Positions 1-5,795 of a DNA stretch of 5,795 nt are shown one piece after another. Origin of the DNA: JBDTRY01 sp039931435 (lineage in GTDB: Bacteria; Acidobacteriota; Thermoanaerobaculia; Gp7-AA8); NCBI GenBank assembly GCA_039931435.1, contig JBDTRY010000242.1, positions 1 through 5,795 on the forward strand, given 5' to 3'. The notes under the pieces were generated by a model, which was not told the DNA's origin, did not search any database, and was given only the letters and a program-made list of their open reading frames with translations. The position numbers and the translations under genes are program-made. Position 1 is the first letter of the stretch. Every line of letters begins with the position of its first letter.

Positions 1-573
1 GTAACGGTTCTTCAATTCATCGGCGGCACTGCGGGAAAGCTTCCGGCTGATCTCGGGCATCAGGCCCTGGCGGGAGAGTTCCTCGTCGCTGTCGGCGCGC
101 AGCCTGGCCTGCTCATATTCGGCTTTCAATCTCGCCGTGGCCGCCAGCTGGTCGAGATGCTGGCTCTGGAGCGTAGCCTTCAGACTTTCGAGCTCCGCTT
201 CGGCAGCGCGCAACTGCATTTCGGCATCGAGCGCATTCTGCATCTGCGCCGGGTCGCTCAACTCCAGAATGACGGTGCCGGCATCCACGGACGCGCCGGC
301 CTGCATGAGAATCCGTTCCACGCGACCTTCCGTGACTGCAGGAATCCACCGCGTCTCTTCCGGCACCAGAGTTCCAGTCCCACGAACCTGACGGAGCATC
401 GATCCTCGCTGCACGGTGTCCATCCAGAGAGTGGAGCCGTCGACCGGCGGTGCGCCGGCGCGCACGCGAGACAGCCCGAACGTGGCCAGCGACATCACCG
501 CCACTCCGGCGACAGCGAATGCGATGCGCCGGCGCTTCTTCTTTTCTGCCACTCCCTCGCGAACGACATCCAT
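1..573 (-). CDS. HlyD-type periplasmic adaptor (membrane fusion protein) of an efflux system, N-terminal part only
   Basis: The reading frame is open from an ATG at 573 down to the left edge, giving 191 codons; the C-terminal half or more lies outside the window. Seen: a short cytosolic start with a basic stretch (KKKRRR, residues 11-16), one hydrophobic segment at about 17-35, then a beta-rich stretch at about 57-107 (RGTGTLVPEETRW, then GRVERI and ILELSDP) that looks like the first half of a lipoyl-like domain, then an Ala/Glu/Leu-rich coiled coil from about 108 to at least 165. This order is typical of HlyD/MacA/AcrA-family adaptors, which are anchored in the inner membrane and link an ABC or RND pump to an outer-membrane channel. 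The start is supported by a strong ribosome binding site 10 bases upstream. The pump genes would be expected beyond the left edge, so ABC versus RND partnership and substrate cannot be decided. It is transcribed away from the other genes of the window. Confidence 0.85.
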   Translation of the reverse strand, partial: MDVVREGVAEKKKRRRIAFAVAGVAVMSLATFGLSRVRAGAPPVDGSTLWMDTVQRGSMLRQVRGTGTLVPEETRWIPAVTEGRVERILMQAGASVDAGTVILELSDPAQMQNALDAEMQLRAAEAELESLKATLQSQHLDQLAATARLKAEYEQARLRADSDEELSRQGLMPEISRKLSRSAADELKNRY

Positions 574-583
574 CGGACACGGA

Positions 584-591
584 CCTTCCTT
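584..591 (-). promoter_or_regulatory. Ribosome binding site of the adaptor gene
   Basis: On the minus strand this reads AAGGAAGG, ending 10 bases before the ATG at 573. It is a good Shine-Dalgarno match and fixes the start of the adaptor gene. Confidence 0.7.
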
Positions 592-637
592 GCAGCGACC
601 CTTTCGCAACGGCGATGCCACGGAAGATTTCTCGTCG

Positions 638-679
638 AAGGTCAATCGCGTCAATACCTTGACTGATTTTCTCGAGAAA
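638..679. promoter_or_regulatory. Candidate operator upstream of the adaptor gene: GTCAAT repeats and a 12-bp palindrome
   Basis: Within the non-coding stretch 574-835 there is a cluster of short repeats. GTCAAT occurs at 641-646 and 650-655 (direct repeats, 9-bp period), bracketed by inverted arms AAGGT (638-642) and ACCTT (656-660), and followed by a perfect palindrome TTTCTCGAGAAA at 668-679. The cluster lies about 65-105 bases upstream of the adaptor start. A TTGACG on the minus strand (649-654) could be a -35 element, but no convincing -10 follows it. A role as operator is inferred from position and symmetry only. I see no gene in the rest of 574-835. Confidence 0.3.
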
Positions 680-835
680 GCCGCGACGGCAAGAGTGTCC
701 GCTCGTGGGACGACGGAATCCCACAATCGGAACGGAAGCTTTCGCTACAAGCCGAAGCGTGAACGCTGGTCGCCGCCCCTGTAATCCCGATGCGAAGTGA
801 CGGATCTCCGCTTGAAATTCGGGACTGCCTGATGC

Positions 836-1311
836 GATCCGGATTTGCGGGTGCGGCGCACGCTGAACGTAGTGCGAGAGGCGGGTTGGGGGTATCTGCG
901 TCTGGGGCAGCCGGCGACGGAGCTCTCCCGGGGCCAAGCACACCGCGTCAAGCTGGCCACCGAACTGCAGCGGATTGGACGGGGCAACACGCTCTACGTG
1001 CTCTACGTGCTCGACGAGCCGACCACAGGTCTGATCCGGCGGACGTGGAGCGGCTGATGACCCAGCTGGACGGATTGGTGGAAGCAGGGACCACGGTCAT
1101 CGTTGTCGAGCATGACATGCGCGTCGTCGCAGGAAGCGACTGGGTGATCGACATCGGCCCCGGGGCTGGCGAGGAAGGTGGGCAGATCGTCGCAGCAGGG
1201 CCGGCCGGGCGACTGGTGGAAGTATTCGCAAGCAAGACCGCCCCGTTCCTTTCCCGCTATCTTGCGAGAAACATTCCGGATTCCGAGCCTTCAGGCCGCC
1301 CCCGCTCCTGA
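836..1311 (+). pseudogene. Remnant of a UvrA-type excinuclease ATPase, C-terminal end only, frameshifted
   Basis: UvrA is the DNA damage-recognition ATPase of nucleotide excision repair. The recognisable match begins near 836 (DPDLRVRRTLNVV, just after an in-frame stop at 830-832) and continues with GYLRLGQPATELS, VKLATEL and the Walker B region LDEPTTGL (to 1033). It then resumes one frame over from 1034 with PADVERL, VIVVEHD (the H-loop) and WVIDIGPG, ending at the TGA at 1309-1311. Restoring one base after 1033 gives the expected GLHPADVERL, so a one-base deletion explains the frame change. The usual ABC signature LSGGEAQR reads LSRGQAHR here, and a 9-bp duplication inserts three residues before Walker B. 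Everything upstream (zinc fingers, first ATPase, second Walker A) is absent, as is any start in register. The remnant resembles the UvrA2/short UvrA class more than housekeeping UvrA, but the fragment is too short to be sure. It is very unlikely to make a working protein. Confidence 0.88.
991..1008 (+). repeat. 9-bp tandem duplication inside the uvrA remnant
   Basis: GCTCTACGT occurs twice in direct succession (991-999 and 1000-1008). It turns the conserved TLYVLDEP into TLYVLYVLDEP, adding three residues in frame just ahead of Walker B. It looks like a slippage event in a sequence no longer under selection. Confidence 0.8.
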
Positions 1312-1317
1312 GCCACC

Positions 1318-1366
1318 TTCCGCCTTTCTTTCAGAATCTTCCGGACTTCTTCCGGCGTCCGTTCCG
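1318..1366 (+). promoter_or_regulatory. Phased TTCCG repeats upstream of the potassium transporter operon
   Basis: TTCCG occurs at 1318, 1339, 1350 and 1362, with steps of 21, 11 and 12 bases, close to whole helical turns. The middle two belong to an 8-bp direct repeat TCTTCCGG (1337-1344 and 1348-1355) with an 11-bp period. OmpR/KdpE-family regulators bind as dimers to direct repeats about one turn apart, and such a regulator is encoded at the end of the operon, so autoregulation through these sites is a reasonable inference. More TTCCG copies occur at 1274, 1281 and 1401, which weakens the case for a discrete operator. I found no convincing -35/-10 pair here. Confidence 0.3.
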
Positions 1367-1385
1367 ACAATGAAATCGTGGAATC

Positions 1386-3446
1386 ATGGCCAAGCGCGGC
1401 TTCCGCCGAGAGAGCTGGCATTGCTGGACACGTCGAGCGAGGCAGGCGTTGAACGGGCAAGGTGCGGACGGGTCCGGCTTTCGGCGGATCCGCCGGCTGA
1501 TTATCGGCACCCCGCGAGACGTAAGCGATCCTCAGATATTCAAGCATATTTCGCTGATTGCGTTCTTTGCCTGGGTTGGCCTCGGCGCTGATGGCCTTTC
1601 TTCGTCGGCGTATGGACCAGAGGAAGCCTACAAGGCGCTGGGATCCCACCATCACCTCTCCATCATTCTGGTTGTGATGACGACCATCACAATCGGCGTG
1701 ATCGCAATTGCCTACTCGAATGTCATTGAACATTTCCCCGGCGGCGGTGGAGGATATCTGGTTGCCTCGAAACTTCTGGGCAACCGCCTGGGGGTGGTGT
1801 CCGGGTGCGCTCTGCTCGTGGACTACGTCCTCACCATCACCGTATCCATCGCCGCGGCCGGGGATCAGATCTGGTCATTCCTCCCGCTGCGGTGGTCTCC
1901 GTACAAACTCTTTGTGGAGCTGGCGTTGATTTTGATCCTGATCGTTCTCAACCTGCGCGGTGTCAGGGAGTCTGTGAATGTCCTCACCCCGATTTTCCTG
2001 CTCTTCATCATTACTCACGGAATCGCGATTTTCTACGCCGTCGTTTCCCACTTCTCCGCGCTTCCATCCGTATTCCGTGAAGCGTCCGCAGACTTTCATC
2101 AGTCTTTGCGGACGCTGGGATGGGGGCCCCTCGCGTTGATTCTGATGCGGGCTTACTCTCTCGGCGGGGGAACTTACACCGGGATCGAGGCGGTTTCGAA
2201 CGGAGTTTCGATGTTACGCGAGCCGCGGGTACGTACCGGAAAGCGAACGATGGCGCTCATGGCAATCTCCCTGGCGTTCACCGCGGGGGGCATCATGTTC
2301 GGATACCTTCTGACGACGTCGTTACCGGTCAAGGGACGGACCATGAATGCCATCCTTCTCAGTAATCTGTTCGGCTCGTGGCATTTCGCCGGAACGCAGG
2401 TGGGCGCGGCGTTCGTGATCGTCAGCCTGATCGCCGAAGGTCTTCTGCTCGTCGTTGCCGCTCAGGCAGGATTCCTCGACGGACCCAGGGTTCTGGCGAA
2501 CATGGCCATCGACTCATGGATGCCGCATCGCTTCAGTCAGCTCTCCGATCGCCTCGTGACCAAGAACGGAATCTACCTGATGGGGCTGGCCGGCATCGGT
2601 GCTCTTCTCTACACGCGGGGCGACATCGCCACGCTGGTGGTGATGTATTCGATCAATGTCTTCATCACTTTTTCCCTCACCGAGCTCGGTATGTCCAGCC
2701 ACTGGATCCGGAACCGAGCGGCGGGAAAGAAGTGGAAAAGGCAGATCGCCATACACGGTACCGGCCTGGTGATGTGCGCGGGTATTCTCGCGGTGATCAT
2801 CTTCGAAAAATTCGCCGCCGGTGGATGGATCACACTCGTCATAACCAGCGTTGTCATCGCAGTTTCCTTCGGCGTTCGTGCGCACTACGAACATGTGAAG
2901 GAAGGCTTGAAGCGGCTTGACGGAATTCTGACGACCCTGCCGGTGCCGAATGGCGATGCGGGGCTCGAACCCGTGCCGCTCGATCCCAGCCTCCCCACCG
3001 CGGTCATAAGCGTCACTTCATTCAGCGGATTCGGGTTGCACCAGATCCTTTCCATTCACAAATCGTTTCCCGGATATTTCAGCCAGGTCCTGTTCGTCTC
3101 CGCTGCCGTCGTCGATTCCGGCAACTTCAAGGGAACCGAGGAGATTGCTCATCTCGAACAGACAACGGAGGAGAATCTGCGTAGCTATGTGACCTGGACC
3201 CGAGGGCACGGCTTCGCCGCCGATTTCCGAATGGCAGTTGGTACTGAGGCCGTGGCCACCATGGAGGAGCTCTCCGTCTATATCGCCAGTCAGTTTCCAC
3301 GGGCGATTTTCTTCATGGGACGACTGATTTTCCGGGAAGAGAAGTGGTACCACCGTTTGCTTCACAACGAAACACCTCACGCCATCCAGCGGCGTCTGCA
3401 GTTTCAGGGGATCCAAGCCATGGTCATGCCGGTGAGAGTGCTATGA
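1386..3446 (+). CDS. KimA-like APC-superfamily potassium uptake transporter
   Basis: This is a multi-pass inner-membrane carrier of 686 residues from the ATG, with a hydrophobic body at about 55-510 (roughly twelve helices) and a soluble C-terminal domain at about 540-686. The closest family I recognise is KimA (YdaO) of Bacillus subtilis, a proton-coupled potassium importer of about 607 residues. Residues known to line the KimA potassium site have visible equivalents: D69 and Y76 in GADGLSSSAYG, D146/Y147/T150/S154 in LLVDYVLTITVSIAA, T265 and E268 in TYTGIEAVSN, and Y421 in VVMYSINVF. The tail ends with WYHRLLHNET, matching the end of KimA, whose cytosolic domain binds c-di-AMP. The start is uncertain: the first 30 or so residues are atypical and the ATG lacks a good ribosome binding site, whereas TTG at 1449 has GAGG six bases upstream and would give 665 residues. 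It is followed after one base by the sensor kinase. Another APC substrate, such as an amino acid, is less likely given the conserved acidic and hydroxyl residues. Confidence 0.85.
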   Translation: MAKRGFRRESWHCWTRRARQALNGQGADGSGFRRIRRLIIGTPRDVSDPQIFKHISLIAFFAWVGLGADGLSSSAYGPEEAYKALGSHHHLSIILVVMTTITIGVIAIAYSNVIEHFPGGGGGYLVASKLLGNRLGVVSGCALLVDYVLTITVSIAAAGDQIWSFLPLRWSPYKLFVELALILILIVLNLRGVRESVNVLTPIFLLFIITHGIAIFYAVVSHFSALPSVFREASADFHQSLRTLGWGPLALILMRAYSLGGGTYTGIEAVSNGVSMLREPRVRTGKRTMALMAISLAFTAGGIMFGYLLTTSLPVKGRTMNAILLSNLFGSWHFAGTQVGAAFVIVSLIAEGLLLVVAAQAGFLDGPRVLANMAIDSWMPHRFSQLSDRLVTKNGIYLMGLAGIGALLYTRGDIATLVVMYSINVFITFSLTELGMSSHWIRNRAAGKKWKRQIAIHGTGLVMCAGILAVIIFEKFAAGGWITLVITSVVIAVSFGVRAHYEHVKEGLKRLDGILTTLPVPNGDAGLEPVPLDPSLPTAVISVTSFSGFGLHQILSIHKSFPGYFSQVLFVSAAVVDSGNFKGTEEIAHLEQTTEENLRSYVTWTRGHGFAADFRMAVGTEAVATMEELSVYIASQFPRAIFFMGRLIFREEKWYHRLLHNETPHAIQRRLQFQGIQAMVMPVRVL

Positions 3447-3447
3447 G

Positions 3448-4926
3448 GTGAACGTGAATCAGAAGACCAATCATTCAATCCGAAAATTTGCCGAGGGCGT
3501 AATCGCCCAGCTGATTGTGGGCGGCGTGGCCTGGAGTGCAGTAGCTCTCGGCGCCAATGCGGCCACCGCGGGGTTTGTCTTCCTGGTTACGATCCTGGCC
3601 GTCGGAATTTCGACCAACCTCACCGTCTCCTTGATCGCCTCTGTCACGGCGACACTGTTCTACAACTACTCCTTCTTTCCTCCGATCGGTACCTTCACGA
3701 TCTACGAGCAGGCAAACTGGGTGGCCCTGATTTCGTTTTTCAGCGTCTCGGTCATTGCCACCCGTCTCGTCCTGAAGGCGCGCACGAAAGCCGGGGATGC
3801 TGAAGCCCGCCGGGAGGAAATCGAGGGTCTGTACGCTCTGAGCGTCGATATGTTCACTGGCAGCGCTCAGACCCGCGGTCCCGGTGAGGCTACCAGACGC
3901 GTTCTAAAGTACGCAGGAGCTGCCGCCGGAGGAATGACACTCTTCGGCTCGGGGCCTTACGACCAACGAGTGATTTCGTGGTTCGGAGCGGAAGACGAAG
4001 ACCGGGAGCATCGCGCCGCGGCGGCGGGATGGAGCAAGAAACCCGTCGAGGTATGGACGGCTGATGGCCACAATATCTACCTTCCTTTGAGCCTGGGGGA
4101 ATCGCTTGCCGGAGTTCTGGCGGTGTGCGGTACCTCCGCGACGCTGCACGCTCTGGAGTCAGCGGCGACTTTGCTGGCTCTGGCCATGGAGAGGGAGCGA
4201 TTTCTCGCCGAGGACGCTCACATACAGGCCCTCGAGGAAGGTGATGCATTGAAGTCCTCCCTGTTGCGCGCGGTCTCGCACGACCTGGCCACTCCCCTCA
4301 CCGCGATCATGCTGCAGATCGAACGGCTGCAAGGTACAGTCGAGGGACCGGCCGCCTCAGTCGTGGATGATATCGCCGAGCACACGGGCCGACTGCGGCG
4401 CCGTATCGAAAATCTCCTGGCCATGGCCAGACTGGAAGCTCGCAATGTCGTACCGCGACCGGAACCGACTCCCGCGGCGGATCTGTTTCGCGCAGTCCGC
4501 GAGCATCTCCCGTCCATCGCATCCACGCGGCGCATTGAAGTGAGCGTGGCGCCCGACTGCCCGGAGCTCTTCGTCGACCCCTCACTCGCTCTGGAAATTC
4601 TTGCGAATCTGCTCGAAAATGCTTACCAGGCCTCGGCTCCCAACGCTCCGATCGAGCTCTCCGCCTTCATAAGTCCCGTGGACAGAGAGATGGTGCGGCT
4701 GGAAATAGCGGACCGCGGTTCGGGATTGACGACGCCGGAGGGCAGGGCCGAAATGATCGACCTCAGCGACATCCCTCGCCAGGGGCTGGGCTTGGAGATC
4801 GCCCGCAGTCTGGGCAGGGCAAGCGGAGGGTCCGTCACACTGATGAATCGCTCGGGCGGAGGGGCCCTGGCCAGGATCGACCTCCCTGCGGCCTACCTAC
4901 CCGCGCTCGATGCGGCGGATGAATGA
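3448..4926 (+). CDS. Sensor histidine kinase with KdpD-type membrane domain (DUF4118), short form
   Basis: A 492-residue membrane kinase predicted to phosphorylate the response regulator encoded next to it. Domains in order: four close-packed membrane helices at about 17-108 containing the KdpD-like stretch FYNYSFFPPIGTFTI (71-85); a GAF-like soluble region at about 125-255; a HisKA dimerisation domain with phospho-acceptor H278 in SHDLATPLTAI; and an ATPase domain with N box (N391 in LANLLENAYQAS), G1 box (D422, G424, G426 in ADRGSGL) and G2 box (GLGLEIA from 446). Full KdpD is about 890 residues and has an N-terminal sensor domain plus a universal-stress-like domain; both are absent, and the protein begins just before the first helix. 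The start is GTG at 3448, one base after the transporter stop, with GGTGAG about 11 bases upstream; GTG at 3454 is an alternative. Expression is probably coupled to the transporter. All catalytic motifs look intact. The signal sensed is inferred, not shown. Confidence 0.87.
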   Translation: MNVNQKTNHSIRKFAEGVIAQLIVGGVAWSAVALGANAATAGFVFLVTILAVGISTNLTVSLIASVTATLFYNYSFFPPIGTFTIYEQANWVALISFFSVSVIATRLVLKARTKAGDAEARREEIEGLYALSVDMFTGSAQTRGPGEATRRVLKYAGAAAGGMTLFGSGPYDQRVISWFGAEDEDREHRAAAAGWSKKPVEVWTADGHNIYLPLSLGESLAGVLAVCGTSATLHALESAATLLALAMERERFLAEDAHIQALEEGDALKSSLLRAVSHDLATPLTAIMLQIERLQGTVEGPAASVVDDIAEHTGRLRRRIENLLAMARLEARNVVPRPEPTPAADLFRAVREHLPSIASTRRIEVSVAPDCPELFVDPSLALEILANLLENAYQASAPNAPIELSAFISPVDREMVRLEIADRGSGLTTPEGRAEMIDLSDIPRQGLGLEIARSLGRASGGSVTLMNRSGGGALARIDLPAAYLPALDAADE

Positions 4927-5624
4927 ACCTCCGTCCGCGTGTCCTCATGGTCGATGATGACGAAGGGATCCGGAGAACGCTCGAACAAAACCTGTCTCTA
5001 AACGGATTTGAAGTAATCGTTGCCTGCGACGGCAACGAGGCCTTCGAACGGTTCAAGGCCACGAGACCGGATCTCGTTCTTTCGGACCTGGCCATGCCCG
5101 CGTCAGACGGATTCGCGCTCATTCAGCGGATTCGAGCGGTCAGCCAGACACCCATCCTTGTTCTGTCGGTTCGCGGCGCCGATGGCGACAAGGTTCGAGC
5201 GCTGGACCTTGGAGCGGACGATTTCGTGATGAAACCGTTCTCAACGCCCGAGTTGCTGGCGCGAATCAGGGCCCAATTGCGCCGCGCAGGTAGAGCCGAG
5301 GCCAGGCAGATGTATTTTCGTGACCTGTGCATCGAGTCCGACAAACGTAAGGTCACTCAAGCTGGCCGCGATGTCCGACTGACGCCGACAGAATTCGCTA
5401 TCCTGGAACTGCTGGCTCGTGGCGCAGGACGGCCTGTATCGTTTGACGAGATCGTAGCCTCCGTCTGGAACGGAGCCTCCGGTACATCCAACGATACCGT
5501 GCGCGTACATGTGGGTGCGCTCAGGCGAAAGCTCGAGCCCGACTCCTCGGACCCGCACTACATCGTTACGGAACCATGGATCGGGTATCGCTTTATCGCC
5601 GAGCCGCTGTCTGAGTCTGAGTGA
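4923..5624 (+). CDS. KdpE-like response regulator, OmpR family (receiver plus winged helix)
   Basis: A 233-residue cytosolic transcription factor. The receiver domain (about 6-120) has the acidic pocket D11/D12/D13, the phospho-acceptor D55 in LSDLAMP, S82 in LVLSVRG and K104 in MKPF. The sequence LSVRGADGDKVRALDLGADDFVMKPF is especially KdpE-like. The DNA-binding domain (about 131-228) has the OmpR-type winged helix with LTPTEFAILELL, the recognition region DTVRVHVGALRRKLE and the wing IGYRFI. The length is normal for the family (KdpE is about 225). Its ATG overlaps the kinase stop in an ATGA at 4923-4926 and has no clear ribosome binding site of its own, so translational coupling to the kinase is likely. 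It is expected to be phosphorylated by that kinase and to regulate transcription, most simply of this operon. I leave the symbol blank because the operon is not a kdpFABC locus. Confidence 0.9.
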   Translation: MNLRPRVLMVDDDEGIRRTLEQNLSLNGFEVIVACDGNEAFERFKATRPDLVLSDLAMPASDGFALIQRIRAVSQTPILVLSVRGADGDKVRALDLGADDFVMKPFSTPELLARIRAQLRRAGRAEARQMYFRDLCIESDKRKVTQAGRDVRLTPTEFAILELLARGAGRPVSFDEIVASVWNGASGTSNDTVRVHVGALRRKLEPDSSDPHYIVTEPWIGYRFIAEPLSESE

Positions 5625-5645
5625 CGTCGTTCTGCCACGCGGACC

Positions 5646-5678
5646 CGTCAGCTCAATAACCAGCCAGACGAGATTTTT
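5646..5678 (+). terminator. Weak candidate intrinsic terminator after the operon
   Basis: Arms CGTC (5646-5649) and GACG (5667-5670), plus GCT (5651-5653) and AGC (5662-5664), form an imperfect hairpin with a one-by-two internal bulge and an 8-base loop. Three bases later comes a run of five T (5674-5678). The position, 22 bases after the regulator's stop, is right, but the stem is short and broken. Confidence 0.35.
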
Positions 5679-5703
5679 CCAGCTGCACTAAACTCCCGTC
5701 AGC

Positions 5704-5795
5704 ATGGTGTTCCAGCGTTTCATACCATTTCTGGCCGCATCAGCCTGCGCCGCGGCACTCCATGGAGAGGTCTCGGTGCAGCTTCTCTCTCCCCG
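5704..5795 (+). CDS. Start of a probable exported protein (signal peptide seen), cut by the window edge
   Basis: An ATG at 5704 opens a frame of 30 full codons to the right edge. It reads as a signal peptide: a short start with one Arg (MVFQR), a hydrophobic core FIPFLAASACAAAL, then a small-residue region followed by EVSVQLLSP, a plausible mature beta-strand start. Cleavage near LHG/E fits; a lipoprotein cysteine is less likely because the residues before the Cys (ASA) are a poor lipobox. No good ribosome binding site precedes it, and GTG at 5707 is another possible start. The family cannot be named from so little sequence, and it is separated from the regulator by 79 bases and a possible terminator, so it may not belong to the operon. 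Confidence 0.5.
   Translation, partial: MVFQRFIPFLAASACAAALHGEVSVQLLSP

Noticed and set aside
113..943. Long minus-strand frame of 276 codons across the left region
   Set aside because: It runs out of frame through the adaptor gene, whose own frame shows clear HlyD-type domains, and it overlaps the uvrA remnant. Its composition (Arg/Ser/Gly-rich, no domain) is that of a shadow frame.
790..1311. Plus-strand frame of 173 codons as an intact gene
   Set aside because: Only its part after 1034 matches UvrA; the earlier part is a shifted reading of UvrA sequence in another frame. It is a product of the frameshift rather than a real gene.
1312..1448. c-di-AMP (ydaO-type) riboswitch ahead of the KimA-like gene
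   Set aside because: Expected by analogy with Bacillus, but the gap is short and I could not find the conserved core or the paired arms. A covariance-model search would be decisive; a hit would overturn this.
1257..1733. Minus-strand frame whose end reads like a charged helix (TPEEVRKILKERRK)
   Set aside because: Most of it is the reverse of the transporter's conserved membrane start, which is certainly coding on the plus strand. The helix-like part is encoded by the repeated TTCCG/CTTCC bases read backwards, and no start or ribosome binding site supports a small gene there.
5611..5622. Tandem CTGAGT repeat at the end of the regulator gene
   Set aside because: Two 6-base copies encode the SESE tail; too short to mean more than chance or minor slippage.

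Overview
The window (about 60% GC by eye, dense genes with short overlaps, no mobile element or RNA gene seen) looks like chromosome of a Gram-negative-type bacterium. The adaptor protein at the left edge resembles HlyD-type adaptors I associate with Acidobacteriota, and the KimA-like transporter with a short KdpD-like kinase would fit that group. This taxonomic guess is an inference and is only moderately secure.

Layout. (1) Positions 1-573, minus strand: the N-terminal 191 codons of an HlyD-type periplasmic adaptor of an efflux system, running off the left edge. (2) 574-835: non-coding, with the adaptor gene's ribosome binding site and a cluster of short repeats and a palindrome that could be its operator. 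(3) 836-1311, plus strand: a broken remnant of the C-terminal part of a UvrA-type excinuclease ATPase. It lacks most of the protein and carries a damaged signature motif, a 9-bp tandem duplication and a one-base deletion. (4) 1386-5624, plus strand: a tight three-gene operon made of a KimA-like APC-superfamily potassium transporter, a sensor histidine kinase with a KdpD-type membrane domain but no KdpD N-terminal sensor, and a KdpE-like response regulator. The first junction is a single base and the second is a 4-base ATGA overlap. (5) 5646-5678: a weak candidate terminator. (6) 5704 to the end: the start of a probable exported protein, seen only as a signal peptide.

How the genes fit together. 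The three central genes read as one unit: a potassium importer made together with a two-component system whose closest recognisable relatives (KdpD/KdpE) control potassium uptake. In well-known bacteria KdpDE controls the KdpFABC pump. Here the partner is a KimA-type carrier and the kinase has lost the cytoplasmic N-terminal region. The simplest inference is that the kinase senses potassium, turgor or a related signal through its four-helix membrane domain and GAF-like region, and that the regulator controls this operon. Phased TTCCG repeats just upstream of the transporter are candidate binding sites. This operon is the most interesting part of the window.
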